This document shows, piece by piece, positions 38,401 through 52,100 of a DNA stretch of 64,000 bases. The DNA is from Pipra filicauda. Its lineage: Eukaryota > Chordata > Aves > Passeriformes > Pipridae. Within the stretch, counting starts at the first letter, position 1, and the number at the start of each line of letters is the position of its first letter. The notes under the pieces were generated by a model, which was given only the letters and a program-made list of their open reading frames with translations, did not search any database and was not told where the DNA came from. The DNA is taken from positions 612,193 to 676,192 of the forward strand of contig NW_024104418.1 of assembly GCF_003945595.2 (NCBI RefSeq). Reading direction: 5' to 3'. Made by a program: the position numbers and the translations under genes.

Positions 38401-38822
38401 CCTGGTCCTCCTTAGTTCTAACTTCCAGGTGTATACTGTAGCATGCAGTAGTCTTGTGCTATTATGGGCTTGTTATAAAGCACAGTTGAATTTTCTCCCT
38501 ACATGAAAAACACACTCTCTGGCATCTCTTGAGAGAAAAAGTCTGATCATCTTCACCAGTCATAAAATAACATGTTGTGTTCTCTGATTATTATGGTTAC
38601 AGATCCTGTAATGCAGTATCAACACTAATGCTAGCTCTTTCACTTTTCTTATTAGTCACATTAAAAAAAATATCCATAATAATTAAATATATGCTCTTTA
38701 GTGAATTCATTTAAATGAGAACCTACAACGCAAGAGATGTCTCTCGTAAGTTACAAACTGAAGAAAACTTCCTGAAAGATGAAAAACCATGGGAACTTCC
38801 CATACATCATTCTGGTGTATTC
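35467..38822. other. Non-coding DNA with a 17-bp direct repeat
   Basis: A 17-bp direct repeat, ACTTTTTGTAGTCTAAG (36330-36346) and ACTTTTTGTAGTCCAAG (36353-36369), differs at one base and sits in a more GC-balanced block (about 36000-36400) that I cannot assign. A short CA run lies at about 37852-37866. No supported gene; the 112-codon minus frame at 36107-36445 overlaps an 84-codon minus frame and neither has a domain. Confidence 0.5.
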
Positions 38823-38846
38823 ACCAGTCATTCATGAATGACTGGT
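38823..38846. repeat. 24-bp perfect palindrome
   Basis: The half-sites ACCAGTCATTCA and TGAATGACTGGT meet without a spacer and are exact reverse complements. Long enough to be unusual by chance, but short. It could form a small cruciform or be a dimeric protein-binding site; no known site is recognised. Confidence 0.9.
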
Positions 38847-41800
38847 TCAGAATATGGAGAAGAATTATGTCAAGGATATCCTATACTCTCTAAATTTTCA
38901 CAAAGGCCTCTTCCTCATTCCACCATTTCTAAATGGTATATTAAGGCTTCCAGTTTGATGATTTGGCATTTCAGTCTCTAATATGCTGATAGATTGAGTT
39001 CAGCTTTCCAAGTAACCTTGTAACTGCAGCAGTGTAATAGCTGTAACTATAATAAGACCTCTTTTGCTGGGAGTACTGACAGTCATTCAGATTAGTCCAA
39101 TTGACTGGTTAATATCATACCCTCATTATGCCTTCTGAAATGCTTTGAGCTGTAGATAATTGCTTCTGGTTCTGGGAAAGAATGAAAGTTTCTTTCACAA
39201 CTTACTGGTTTGGTGGTAGAGCCTGTATTCAAATTAAATTTTACAGGGATGTCTAGCAAATACATCAAAGGACACAGAATGGTGATGCTGCTGTCCTAGT
39301 CGTGTTTTTTAAGGATTTATTACAACTTCAACAGGAATATCTGTCAGTTAGGGTTATTTCCATGGTCCCAACCAAAACTGGATGACTTGGAAAGTAATAT
39401 AAAAGAAAGCAATGGGTTTTTTTCCACAAGCACAAAAGTAAAAACATCTTTCACTTCTGCCAGGTCTTCTCTCAGAGAAAGGTCTTCAGGGAATTCAACT
39501 AAGCAGTTTGTCCTGATTTAATCACAGCCAGGTTCAGTCTTTTTTTATTATTTTTTTTTATTTTTTTTTCCCCTTGGATGTTTTATATATTCAGTGCACG
39601 AAGATAAAGCTGAAACCAATTTATACTGCTATGGTTATACTCTTATTGCTCTTGCTTGAGGTTGGGTTGGATTTCCTCAAACCAAACAGTGTGAGACAGG
39701 TAAATCCATGTTGCAGGCCTTTGCCCTGGATCACATAAGTTGTGTGCATAACCATCTTGCAGAGAAGAATGTTCACCCTCTTAAGTTTTCTCTAATAGAA
39801 TTATAAAAATGTATAGAAATTTCAGTTAAGGAAGATAACATCCAGTTGTCTGTACCAGTAATTGTCTTGGATCTTCAACAGGAGCACATAACTTTCTCAC
39901 TCCACTATTTATGAGATTGGCACTGCTTCTGGAGCCACATCATCCTGCCTGCAACTGAACTGTTATTTGCAGACTATGAACTACGGTGTTGGCTGATCAA
40001 AACACTAACACTAATGGGAGAATTGATTGATTAATCCTTAACTATATACTCTGTCTGCAAATAGAAGGCATCAGAGGCATTGACACAGTCTACATACACA
40101 TCATCTTAACAGACCCTTGTGTGAGCCGAAAGACTGTCCATATGATTATACCATAGCCTTATAAAATATTTTTCACAGGAGTCTGTGATTATATGCACAT
40201 GGAGATCTGTTACAGCAGTATAAATGTACACTTCTAGGATTACTATGTCACTTCTTGGAGGCTGAGACTGGCTGCAAAAAGAATAAATTTTTTTAGACTT
40301 GGCCCAGACCACTACTGAATAGGAATATCAGTGACAAGTAGAGTCTGATCTGCATTATAATATATGCCCCATATGGGTGTTTTATATTCCTGTCTAGACG
40401 ATACAGAGTGTCACTGGCTCCTCACTTTGGCTTTAAGTTCTTGGAGGGTCTCCATAAAAAAACAGTTGAAAGGCTTAAGCTCACTGAAGATGGCAAACTC
40501 CCAGGGCTCGTTAAGATATCTGCATTTGGAACTGTGTGCTTTATTATGTTTCTCAGACTATGAACAAGATTAGAGATCACATTCTTCTAGACTAAATCTA
40601 GGCATTGGCTCATCTTTCCCCCATGTGACTAAATTCAACATAAGCAGTAAGCCCACTTATAAGAAAGGCAGTACACGTGTATGTGGTTACCACAGCACAA
40701 CACAGGAGGTACATAGGCAAGCATGTCAGCCTCCAATATGCACAGGTATTGCTCATTTAGAGTCTTCTCAAGCATCTTCTCCATTTCTTATAATAAATAT
40801 TCTCACTCTTTCCTTCTCCCACCCCACAAACCTGTTTATTCTTTACCAATCTACAAATGACTGTGCAAATAAAGACCTCACTCTCCCTCTGCTATAATGG
40901 ACTGCTCCTGTGGATGTACCTAGGCAAATCAACATTACACAGAGAAAATACTTATTAATTTCTAACACTGTAGCTTGCACAGAACATCACTGTATCCTAA
41001 TGTTGACTTTTCAAAAAGGTGTGTGTTTTTACTCACATTAAAAAAACACACACAATTTTTAAAAGTATTTCTTTTCAAAAAAGAAGTAAATTATTGTCAA
41101 ATAAGGAAAAACAAACAAACAAACAGAAAAACAAAAACAAACAAATAAACGAAGTGCAAGTTTTTGGTTTTTTCTTACTAACCCTCAGATTTAAAGAATA
41201 GTGTAGTCAGACATGTGAACTGTTCTAGTCTTGATATAAAAAGCTTTAAGGAAAGTGCTAAGCAGCATCTAGACACATGTCTCTAGCTGCTATTCCTATA
41301 TGTCAGACTTGACTATTTTTCTGTGGGTTTTAGAGGAAATATTATTGACTAGACACTTAAAGTCCACATATTCTAGTCAGTCTCTGAATAGTGAGGCAGC
41401 ATTTTAACTCAGATGTCAGAGGCAGGATGTGTAAAGGATCAATCAAGTCTGCATTCCACTTTTTGTCCCATAGACTCAGTGTAAAGAAGGCAGGATTTAA
41501 GTGATGATCAAGCCCACAGAATTTTACATTCTTGAAAATCATAACTGTTGATTTATCTTCATATTTTCTCTCTCTTTCCTCTTTTCACAATCGGATCGTA
41601 CTACACTTACTAAATAATCATAAGAAAATTTATGGCAGGGTATCAGGGTAGCAGTAAAACTTATAGTTACGAGCGCATGAATAAGAGCAGGCAGTACCCT
41701 TGGATGACCTGTGACCTTTCCCTAGGAGACATCTAGCTGTAATGGATTTTTATACCTGGTTGGTTTGAACATGTCATTACAAAAGATTTGGGCAGTTCTT

Positions 41801-44800
41801 AAAGATTTGTTAATGTATTCATAGAATATAATGAATTAATTATTAGTCCATTGACACAACAAAAAGAAAAGGCTAGTCTATTCCCATGTGATGCCTCAAT
41901 CCTTTTGATGGTGTATAAAATACAGTTGCAAGTTTGTGTTTAATAGAAAACAATTTAACAAGTAAGGAACTATAATGTTTTTGTACTCAAATCCAAATTA
42001 ATTTTTAAAACTTTTAATTCTCTTATGTGTTCTGAAGTCAGTTGCTACCAGTGAAGGATTTTGGATGCTGTAGGGTTCTCTGGCACACAACAGTCTCTCA
42101 CAAAGATAGGTGGCTAAGGTGTCTCTTCATGGCAAGCTGCAGAGAACACAACTTCACTGAAAATCTCTGAGAGTCCCGGCACAACCAAATAAATGCACTA
42201 ACAATTATTACACTCAACCTGCATTTACATGCCTGATTTTTTGGCCATAAGAATCAGTCCCAATGCTTAATGTTTATGGTGACTTTATTTTTTCTTAACA
42301 ACAAGGGAACAGAAGGTAAGGACTTTGTTGTTTTCAAGTTATGAAGAGTTACATAAAAACTGTCTCCAACATTTTTTTTGTATAACTTTCATGTGTTAAG
42401 TATGCAAATATTTAAATAGACTTCTTTTATAGGAAATATGCTGCAGCCAAACTGCCTTCTAGAGGGAAATTTCTATAAATAAATACAATTAAGTTAAAAA
42501 GCCGTGAACAGTAAAGCATTAATAAATATTAAATAAAGATGACCTATTTAACAAGCTGTTTACTTTATGCCTGTTTCAGAAAAGCTCACATTCTTTGTCT
42601 GATCCCAGTCTGCAGAATGGGAAGAATACTAAAGAAATTAAGAATATTTTTACTGCTATCAGAGTAATAGGCTCCATGTGTCTAGAACTTATAATAAAAT
42701 CTGACAGAATCCACATGGAAAGATTGGTAGCTTCTAAAATTAGGATAAATATTAAAAAGAAGTTACATGAAAATATTGACAATGTTTGTTTTAAAATATA
42801 AAAACTCTGGTTCGTAAAAAAACTTTCAGGAGTTTTCATCTTCAGAATTGGTAGATAAATGAATGGGGGTGTACAAAGATTCTGCAATAGAGTGAAAAAA
42901 CATCTGCAGAAACAACTAAAGCAAATTTATAACTAAATTCTTGTGCCATTAACATCTTCTTTGGAATGATTATGATGTATGGTAAATGAGAAGATAGCTG
43001 GTTGCCAGATGCATCTATTTCTCTTTCCTAAACCCAGCTCTCACAGAGAATATTTCTTGCATTTGAAACTACATAATCACAAAGGTTATCAAAAAAAAGT
43101 GAGAGGGATAAGAGAAGGAGGAAGAGATACAGTTTAAATATCCACATAGAGGGAGAGACAAATGGATCTGGATGATTTAAAACATATGAAGACATGGTCA
43201 CCTAAGTCATAATATTTCTTCTGTGAGAGACAGATCTTGATACCCCATATAGTGACAGCTAATCTGAGGATCCTAGAGCAGGAGACAAAACAGTGAGCAG
43301 TATATGCCCAATATGCAAACTGAAGCAAGTGTAAGAGCTGACATCTGTTATGTTACACGCCCTCCCTGGAGGAACTAACTTTCTAGCAGAAACTCAGCCA
43401 CTATGAAGCCAAGAATTCAAGAATTACAAGATTAAAATGAGGACTGGAAAAATGCAGCGTAATTATCTGGAGGAAAGAAAGTCGCTGGGCATGAAAGTAC
43501 ACTCAAAGAGAAGCACCCGGGGACAAGTCCTGGCATTTCTTTTCCCTGACTCACTCAGGCTGTAACATCAGGCTCCCTAAGGTTCCTATCTCACCAGTCC
43601 CAAGACTTATGTATTTTTTGCCTTTTGGTGGCCTGACAGGAAGAGTACATGGAATGAAATTTGTCTCTTCACTGTGATTCCCATTCTTGGACATCATAAC
43701 CAACCTGTAGTCTGCAGTCTAGGGATTACAGAGCTGATAGGGTAGAGGAGGCAGATATGAATATTTGCACACTACACAGAAGTGAAAACTCACTTTCTAG
43801 GTCATCAACAAATAGTCTGATATTAGCTGCCATATAGTTATTTCTAATCCCACACAGAGATTGTCATCTAGCAGCTCCCAAGTCCACATCTCAGGCAACT
43901 AAGCTTCTCACTATACCTGGGTTGATGTTTTCATCCTGTGAGGACTCTGGTATGTGGCACATGCACAAGATTTGTCCTAATGGCTAAACTGGTTTAATAC
44001 AAACATAGCAATTGTCTGCTCTGTAAGCCTGTAAATAATCTACCATCCTTTCAGAATTCCTGAAAATTTCTTACTGCACCTCAGTTCCTCTTTATTTTTC
44101 TTTAGTATTCATATCTCAGAACCAAGGCAGAGCTTTTTTGTTCTAGAAAATAACTAATTATCCAACTAGGACAGCATTGGATTTTCTTCCTTAGATTCTT
44201 TCATATCTTATCTTGACATTTAGTTCAGAAATATGTCATAACAGCTAAATTAGGACACTGAGGTGAGAATATATGAACTCTTTCAAAGCTCCTCAGATCT
44301 CCAATTATAACTACATTGTTGACTGGGGTAACATGGTTAATGTGTGTGCCTTCACTTTACTCCAGATACAAGTTATAAGCTTATCTGTATTGCAAAACTG
44401 CTGGATGTGAAGTCTTCCAATACCTGATTATAAATTGCTTTCTGAAAGCCACATAAAAATAAGTGAAACTTACAGCCAATGCCAGGAATGATTATTATCA
44501 TTAATAACAATGAGATGTGCTATGCTGTTAAAGCAGTCTTTTTTTCTTCCCTTTTTGGATTAAGAAACCTTTCAATAGTCTTTGTGTAATCAGAGATATG
44601 GAAAGCATTTTGGGATCCTTCAGATGAAAGGGACAAATAAAAATGTGACATGGATGATCACAGTGTTAATCATGGCACTAAATATTCAGTAACCAAGCAT
44701 TTATAATTGAGTGAGGGGAAAAAAGTTACTTTGTGCTACACTCCAAGCTCAGGTTTGCTGCACATTGGGAACAGGGCAGAACAAGCTGAGCAGGTAAAGG

Positions 44801-46145
44801 TGGCAGAGGTATTCTAAGACCTCTGATTTTATTGATTGCTGTTTCTGACTAAATGTTGTAAATCAGCTGCTTGGTGATTTACAACACATTGGTAATAAAA
44901 CAGAGGGATATGAGTACAGACATAGCAAGTTTTTTTCTCCATTCAGCCCTACAGTTCACTCCTTGGTTAAGACAACACCATAGTGACAGTCAGCATGCAG
45001 CAGAATATAATGAAAGTGAAGAACCACGGGCAGATTATGCTGACAGAAAGATGCCTTCTTTCATTGCACTGTAAGTGGTAGTCTGTCAAACAAACACGAG
45101 CCAATGTCTTTGAGCTCCATCTAAAAACATAAACAATCCAGTCCAAACGCCTGAAAAGTTTTGATGTTTAACTGAGGGAAAGTTGCAACGGAATTTTAAT
45201 GAGAGACTATATCTTTCTACAGCTGCTGAAGACAAGAGAGACATCTATTACATAAAGTTATTCAATAAGCTGAAAATCCCAATGGCCAGTATGCAACATT
45301 ATTGAACCAAAAGTTCACAGTTGTTCTTGCTAGTTTATTTGTTTGCTGTAGAGGACGGAAATTTAATAGGTTTTTGGAAAACCCCTAAAGTCTTCCATAG
45401 TGGTAAAAACATTCACAATACATTTTCTATCAGTTTTCTTCATCGAATCAGGACATTTAATAAAGACTCCAGTAGCAATATAAGTGTGCAAACGTTTGTG
45501 TATTTATATTTAAAACCTAAATGGGCATGCAGGTAGAAAATTGTTTTTTAATTACAGAGAATAATCTCCAGTCTACAAAAGTGGGAAAACAGAGTATGGT
45601 GGTGTGTGTCCAGCAGAGATAGAATTCTGCAATTGTGAAATACACTTTTTAAACTATTCCATGTAGTCAATAAAAAGAGAGAAAATTAAAAAGTCTGTGG
45701 TGATACATGCAGTAACACAGATTAGTGATGTGAAAATGTGAAACTACAGGAGCAAACAGCCCAGGGCCTACTCTGTTTGAAATATTAGGTAATCTGAAGA
45801 CTGAGATCCACTTTTAAGATAAATTATTAAAGAAATTGTCTCCACTAGTGATCATGCTAGAATCTGTGCAGTTTAAGTACCAGTACTTTAGGGACTTGCT
45901 AAATTTTACCAAAAGTATTCTGATATTTTAACCTGGTAGAATAGAAATATCAGAAAGAAGGACTTCTTCAAGTAGAAGGTTTTGTCATTAACTATTTTGA
46001 TTTCCCCTGCTTTATTCTTTCTTTTGTTATGGTTTGGTTTTTTAATCTATATTGACAAATAAAGTATTTATTTCTTGTAAAACCAAACAAAGCAAAAGTT
46101 TTTACTTCTACTGATTGATTTTCCAACTCTATCTGAAAGTCAAGG
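38847..46145. other. Long stretch without genes; simple repeats only
   Basis: Holds a T/A-rich run at 39540-39569 and an (AAAC)n-type repeat at 41106-41150. Open frames (up to 103 codons, at 42576-42887 minus) are featureless and overlap frames on the other strand. No CR1 or LTR signature was seen. Confidence 0.55.
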
Positions 46146-46184
46146 CAAAACAAGGCAAGGCAAGGCAAGGTAGGCATGCAGGCA
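46146..46184. repeat. (AAGGC)n pentanucleotide repeat
   Basis: About five AAGGC-like units (CAAGGCAAGGCAAGGCAAGG) followed by degenerate GGCAT/GGCAG units. It is similar in composition to the GGCAG array at 33730 but has only GG pairs, so its G-quadruplex potential is weak. Confidence 0.88.
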
Positions 46185-49100
46185 GGATCCTACAGTCACC
46201 ATATTTTAGCTCAGTTTAAGGGTCCTGAGACTTGCTACTTAGTCTAGAAATTACAACATTTTTGCACTTAGCAGCAGGATTCATTGTTACAAACTGAAAC
46301 AAAAAGTAAAACCTTCCAGAATTATGCTTCAAAGTGATGGAGTATTGATTACATAGCTAAAATTTTATTGAGAAAAAACCAAAAACCAACAGATTCATAA
46401 CCTCATCTCTTAAAAGATCTTGCAACAAACAGTTGTGGAGTTCAATGTGCATTAAAAGACCTTCTTCACTCATGAAAAATCTATTTCATTTATATTCTTG
46501 TGATGAAGTTTGAACTTCTTTTTACTTGGTAAGAATAATATTTTTATTTGTAGACAGCATAAGATGGATGATGTCCTTAACTATTCAAAGCTTTGCTTTC
46601 AACTGCTATTGTAAACGCTGTTATATGTATACGTCAGCAGACTATATTTTGCAAGCAGATGCAAGAGAGAACTGCCTGCACACCAGCAAAATTGAATCAA
46701 GGCCAGCTTTAAGCTGGAAACTGCATAGTTATGGCTAGTGTTATACTGATTACGCGCTATTAAAACTCTTCTGAAAAATTATGTGTATTAACTCGGTCTA
46801 TTTTTCTTGTTCATCACACTTTTAAAATTTGCTCATACAAGTTAGTTCACTACACACAGCAAAAATCCTAAATCAAGGTAAGCCCTTTGGCGGTTCCCCT
46901 ATTTGCCATTTAGCTTTATTACCTCTGGTTAATGACAGGATTTTTTTTTTTTCTTTCAGTTCTGTCAGATGACATGATCCCATAAGAATCGTAAGGGGCT
47001 GGACCCTGAAGTTACATTTATGCTAATATGTTAAACAGTCAAGGGACCATTCTTTGTCACAGCAGACAGCTGGTACAGCATAGCTTGTCCCAATAAAGTT
47101 AATCTTTCTTAGTTCTGAACTGGTGTCAACCCACTCAGTTTGTTCTCTGGAAGTGGTCCTTGGCCCATGTCAACACCTATGAATTACAGATTCGACACTG
47201 CAGATGGCAAGACACTAATACTTATCCACATGTATTACTAAGCCTCTAGCTTAGTAGGTGGCAAATACCATTCTTCAAAAGTGTCGCCTTTGGCTAAGTT
47301 CAGAATTGCTACATGTAACTCTGCTAAAGGAGACTTTCATGTCTCCTCCAGAATGTCTGCTGATAAGCTCGCTATGTATCACATTCTGTATCCATTGTCT
47401 GCAGATTTCATTGTTATCGTCACAATGCTTATGTGATTGCAAAGGAAACAGAAAGAAACTAAGTAATCAGAGTCTCTACCAAAATAATGACTAGTCATTT
47501 GGTCTTTTAAAGGGACTATGTGATACATCCATGGAAATGAATACCAATCTATTGTGTTGGTAGTTTTTGTAATATTTATATACTATTGTTCTTGTTTTCC
47601 CCGAAAAAATCTTGTTTTGTCCATACTAGATCCCCATCTGCCCCAACATTCACTAGTATGCAGTGAAAAATAATCATACATAGTGCTTACTGAATGTAAG
47701 TTTTCACTTTAAGCCTATTTGGTTTGTGAATACTTAATAATTGAAAATGGTTAAGTGATAAAACTGTGTGTAAAATTTATGCTTATAAATACCAAGAGAA
47801 ACTAATTCAAAGTCATTTATATTACTTTTGCCAAAGCTGGAAGCTATCAAACTGTTTAGAAATCATTGTTAGTTTTAAAAGACATAGGACTAACTATAAG
47901 TTTGGTTGCTAAGTCATTGTCTAGATTTTTCTTCCCAAGAGTAGCTGCAGTTTTATCTATGCAATCCAGATTCCAAAGGATTCGATAAGGAATGTATGAA
48001 AAACAAAATATATCAATTGGGAACCTTATAAATAAAAACCTAAAATATAACCACATCATATTGCAGAATATTTTTTCATAAAATCTCAATATCCTTAATA
48101 AACTTTTTCTCAGAAGCATTGTGAGCAGCCAACCACATAGAGTATTATATTCCTTACAGAGAATCAATTGTTTCAAATCCATCTTTATCTAAAACAAGAT
48201 AACAATGATATTAACACATTCTTTGCCTCATGAATACTAACATCAAAGAAATGAAAATAAAATGTGATTTTTAACAAAAAATATAACACCTAAGATACAG
48301 TAAGAAAAACAGGGAGAGAGGAGATAAGCTGAAAGCTTTTGTCTGTGAGTGATCAAAACCAAATGATATTTTCCACAGTAATACAAAAATGTGCATTAAT
48401 CAATATCCTAGTCCAATTATTTTTCACTCTCATCTACTGTCTGCTTTGAACATTTTTAATCACTGAACATCCTCTTTTTAAGGATGCAAGTATGGGGAGT
48501 AATAGCTGAATTTGCTTTACCAGACATCCAGCTAAGGACAGGCAGCAAAAAGGAATAGAAAACCCAGGAAAAGGGTATTTGGAATTGCATTATTTCACTG
48601 TTCCCTCCAGCTGGGATTGAAGGTAAGCTACCCAGTGTCAAACAGCTATGATTTTGCTCACTCTCCAACTTCATTTTTTACTGAAGAAATCTTCCAGCTC
48701 TCTTGAACTTGTCATTAGTATGAGTAAAAATATATAATTAGATGTTGATTTTGGGAAATTACACCACCACACAAGGCATCTATAATTAGTTAAACACCAC
48801 ATATTTGCAATAAAACTGAATTTTCGAAATACACAATTTAATTGTTCCCTGCACTAGGAATACAAATAGAAATGCAACATTTGTCCTTACATTTTGTCTG
48901 TATTTTTCTAAATTTACTACAATGGAAACTGGTTTTCTCATTCAGACTAATTCTTGCAGTCCTTTGAGGAAATCTTTATGTATTTGCAACCCTTGGTTGC
49001 ATTATGTCAGCAAGCTAACCAACAGAAGTGTATTATTCCTATAAAGATTTGAAGCTTCCTGAAAAAAATGTGTCTGTGATCAAGTCCTCAGGAACTTGTA

Positions 49101-52100
49101 TGTCCCCTCTTGTTATATGTATTAGGCAGGAACTGGAGGGATGCTCAGGCTATAACTTCACAGTGATGCAATTTCACTCTATTTGATTACATTTCCCACA
49201 TATATTCATTCATAAAAGATAAGAACAACTGATTTTTGTTCAAAAGATTTAAGAAGAAGAATGGTACTTGTATGCACACTTCAGATCTTCAACAGAAATG
49301 TAATAAAACCATTGTCATTTTCTATTTCCTGTAGCAATTGAAAGCTATCTTGGACACATACAATTATTGTATAGCCGGTATATTTTTAAAATGTATTACT
49401 GCATTACTATATATAAACCAGCATTGTATTCATGTTATTTTGTGGGCTGACATAACAGACAACCTGCAGATAAAGCAAGCCTGACAAATTGGCAGAACCT
49501 GGATGTATAAGGGAAGAGTGACAAGTAGAATATTCTTAAAATAACCAAAAATGGGCTAGATTTGGAAATAACTTGGGAATACAGGGCATATTATCATATC
49601 AGACAGACCTCATTCTACCCAAGGTAGCAATTGTATCATAAGGTTTTCTTTATATATTTTTTCACTATTTTTGGAGAAGTGGAGAGAGAAGAGACTGATA
49701 TTTTGTTTGAAGCTACTAAATAGATATAAGCAAAGAATGGTTGGGGTAGCATGGAAATCATGATAGTTTGGGGATATATGAGCCAATGTTTGCAGGCAGA
49801 GGCAATAGAACCTTTAGGGAAGCTGATATAATGTAACAAACATTGAGAATAGAGAAACTGAGCCACAAGTGGACATGCTCTTGAGGGATTTTAGAGAGTA
49901 TGACATAAAAATGCCATGAAAACAGTTTCAGATTATGTATTTCCACTCTCCAAAAGTCTTTGACAGGCAAGGAAAAAGGAAATTATTCCAGTAACTTGGA
50001 TACTTTCATGCAAATACCAACTATAGTCAATGGGATTTGACATTTAGCAGACTGCCTGACACTCGTATACCCAAACAATGGTTTGAAGTTAATACTTTCT
50101 CTAACAGTTTGAACAACAGAACATCAGAATAACCCACAAAATTCTGCACAACAAATCACTAAGCTCAAATCCATGTTCCTCACAGTCTCTAGAGAAACAA
50201 TCTCAAACTGTCCAGAAAAATTTTTTGTATACGAACTATTCCTTAACATATTTACAAAAAGTCACTTGTAGATGTAAGTAGTGTTAAAAACAATTGTTTA
50301 TGTGAAAGTCCTTTACAGATTAAGAGGCAAGAGTTTCCTAAACATGTTATTTGCTAATTTTGTTCTACCCGGTAAGCACTGGGTGGAAAAAAAGGTTATA
50401 GTGGTGTCTCATAAGGCTGCCCTCCCTTTCATAATCGTCTTCATGAAAGCAGCATCAGTTGTTATACTCATTGGTACCAATAACAACAGCTTTTTCAGCT
50501 GATAGGAAGCAATTTTTATAAGGACCACGAAAAGCATGCTTTGTCACATTGCTTCCTTATAGGAATTAGGGCACTTCCTTGCAGGAAATATTGTAATGAA
50601 GATGTGATTAATTTCCCTGAAGCTTAGAAACTTTCTCTCTGTGGTATCAACATGAAGGTATTAAAAAATGTAAGAAGAAACACATGCTATTTACCATCTA
50701 AATGGTAAGTTGAAGTTTCTAGAGTGGTTGTCTCCTATATACAAGTACTCTACAGTGCATATCTAGCACCACATTATAATTACACTGAAAGTAAAATTTC
50801 TCTTGATTTTTCTATGTCCTCTGAAATTAGAGGTAAGGCTTCCACTGACTGCAGTGGTGCTGGGCATGGACAAGATATAACTATGTACAGAGGGTTCCTT
50901 TCATTTAAATGTTATTATTTAGCAGTTCTGCCAACATGGGAATAAGTATTTATAATTATTTTTCTTTTTGTTTCCTTTCTTCATACATCATGTCCTCAGC
51001 CAACTTTTCACTTTTTTTCAAAGACTCCAGCCAGGTAGACATGTCATTAACCTCAAATACAGAACTTTGTCAGAAACACTTTTTAAAGGAAAGATAGCTT
51101 TGTCATTTCATTAGAAAATTTGCAGTGAAGTTCAGAAACAGTTTTATCTGAATCCTCTTTTAATCATCAAGCCTGCACGGTCTCCCATCATAACCTCTGA
51201 TTTCTGGATTGAGGTTAAAATAATTTCCTTTGCAGGAAATCCTGACACCTGAAGCCCTTGTCATAACATTAATTTAGATACTGAACTCATGATGAATTTA
51301 TAGGAGAAGAATTTTCTTTCAAAAAAAGTGTGCTTTTTTTTTCTAGAAGAATATTCAGAATACATTTACATATTTCTGATGAAATATATTACTTTGTGCT
51401 TTGTTCCTTACAGGCTTTAAATAACTTTTCCTTCTTAGTTTTTTGGGGTTTGTTTTTTTTTATTATTATTATTTCATCTCCTCTTTGTTGGTATCTAACT
51501 CTCCTAAGGTACTAAGGTCATTCAAATAATGACATATCTGTCTGTCTTCCTGTTTCCAAAGTTCAATCTTCCCCTAATGGACCACTTCTTCCTTAGAAGG
51601 ATTATCTCTTTGGGATATATGTCACTGTTGAAAGTGTCTTAGGAATCCTTCAGTATTAAGTGTGACAAATGGATTTAACCATACTGTTATGTTCTTTATA
51701 TTTGATTAATTTAGATACCCTATAAAAATGCCTTTAAACTCACCGCTTTTTATGAGACCAGAACTCTTGATAAAATGGAGAAGTAGTATAGATGGAGTAG
51801 GGGTAGAGACTAAATAGCAATAAAGCCTTTTGAATCCTGATCCTAATCCACCCATGCTCCAAGATTGCTGTATACAAACCAGTTTCTCCCTACAGGCTTT
51901 GCATCACAGTTATCATGACACTTTGCATGAGGTAATTAGATTTGTTCACATCTGTCTACAAAGCATCATACAAATGTACTTTTAGATGCTAAAAGATAGA
52001 CAACTTCATTCTGGAAAGTGTAAGTGTTGCTCAGCTCTCTTGTATTGAGGAAGCAATTTGGAGTGTCATGCTGGGGACCGGGGCATGTGCCTGACCACAG

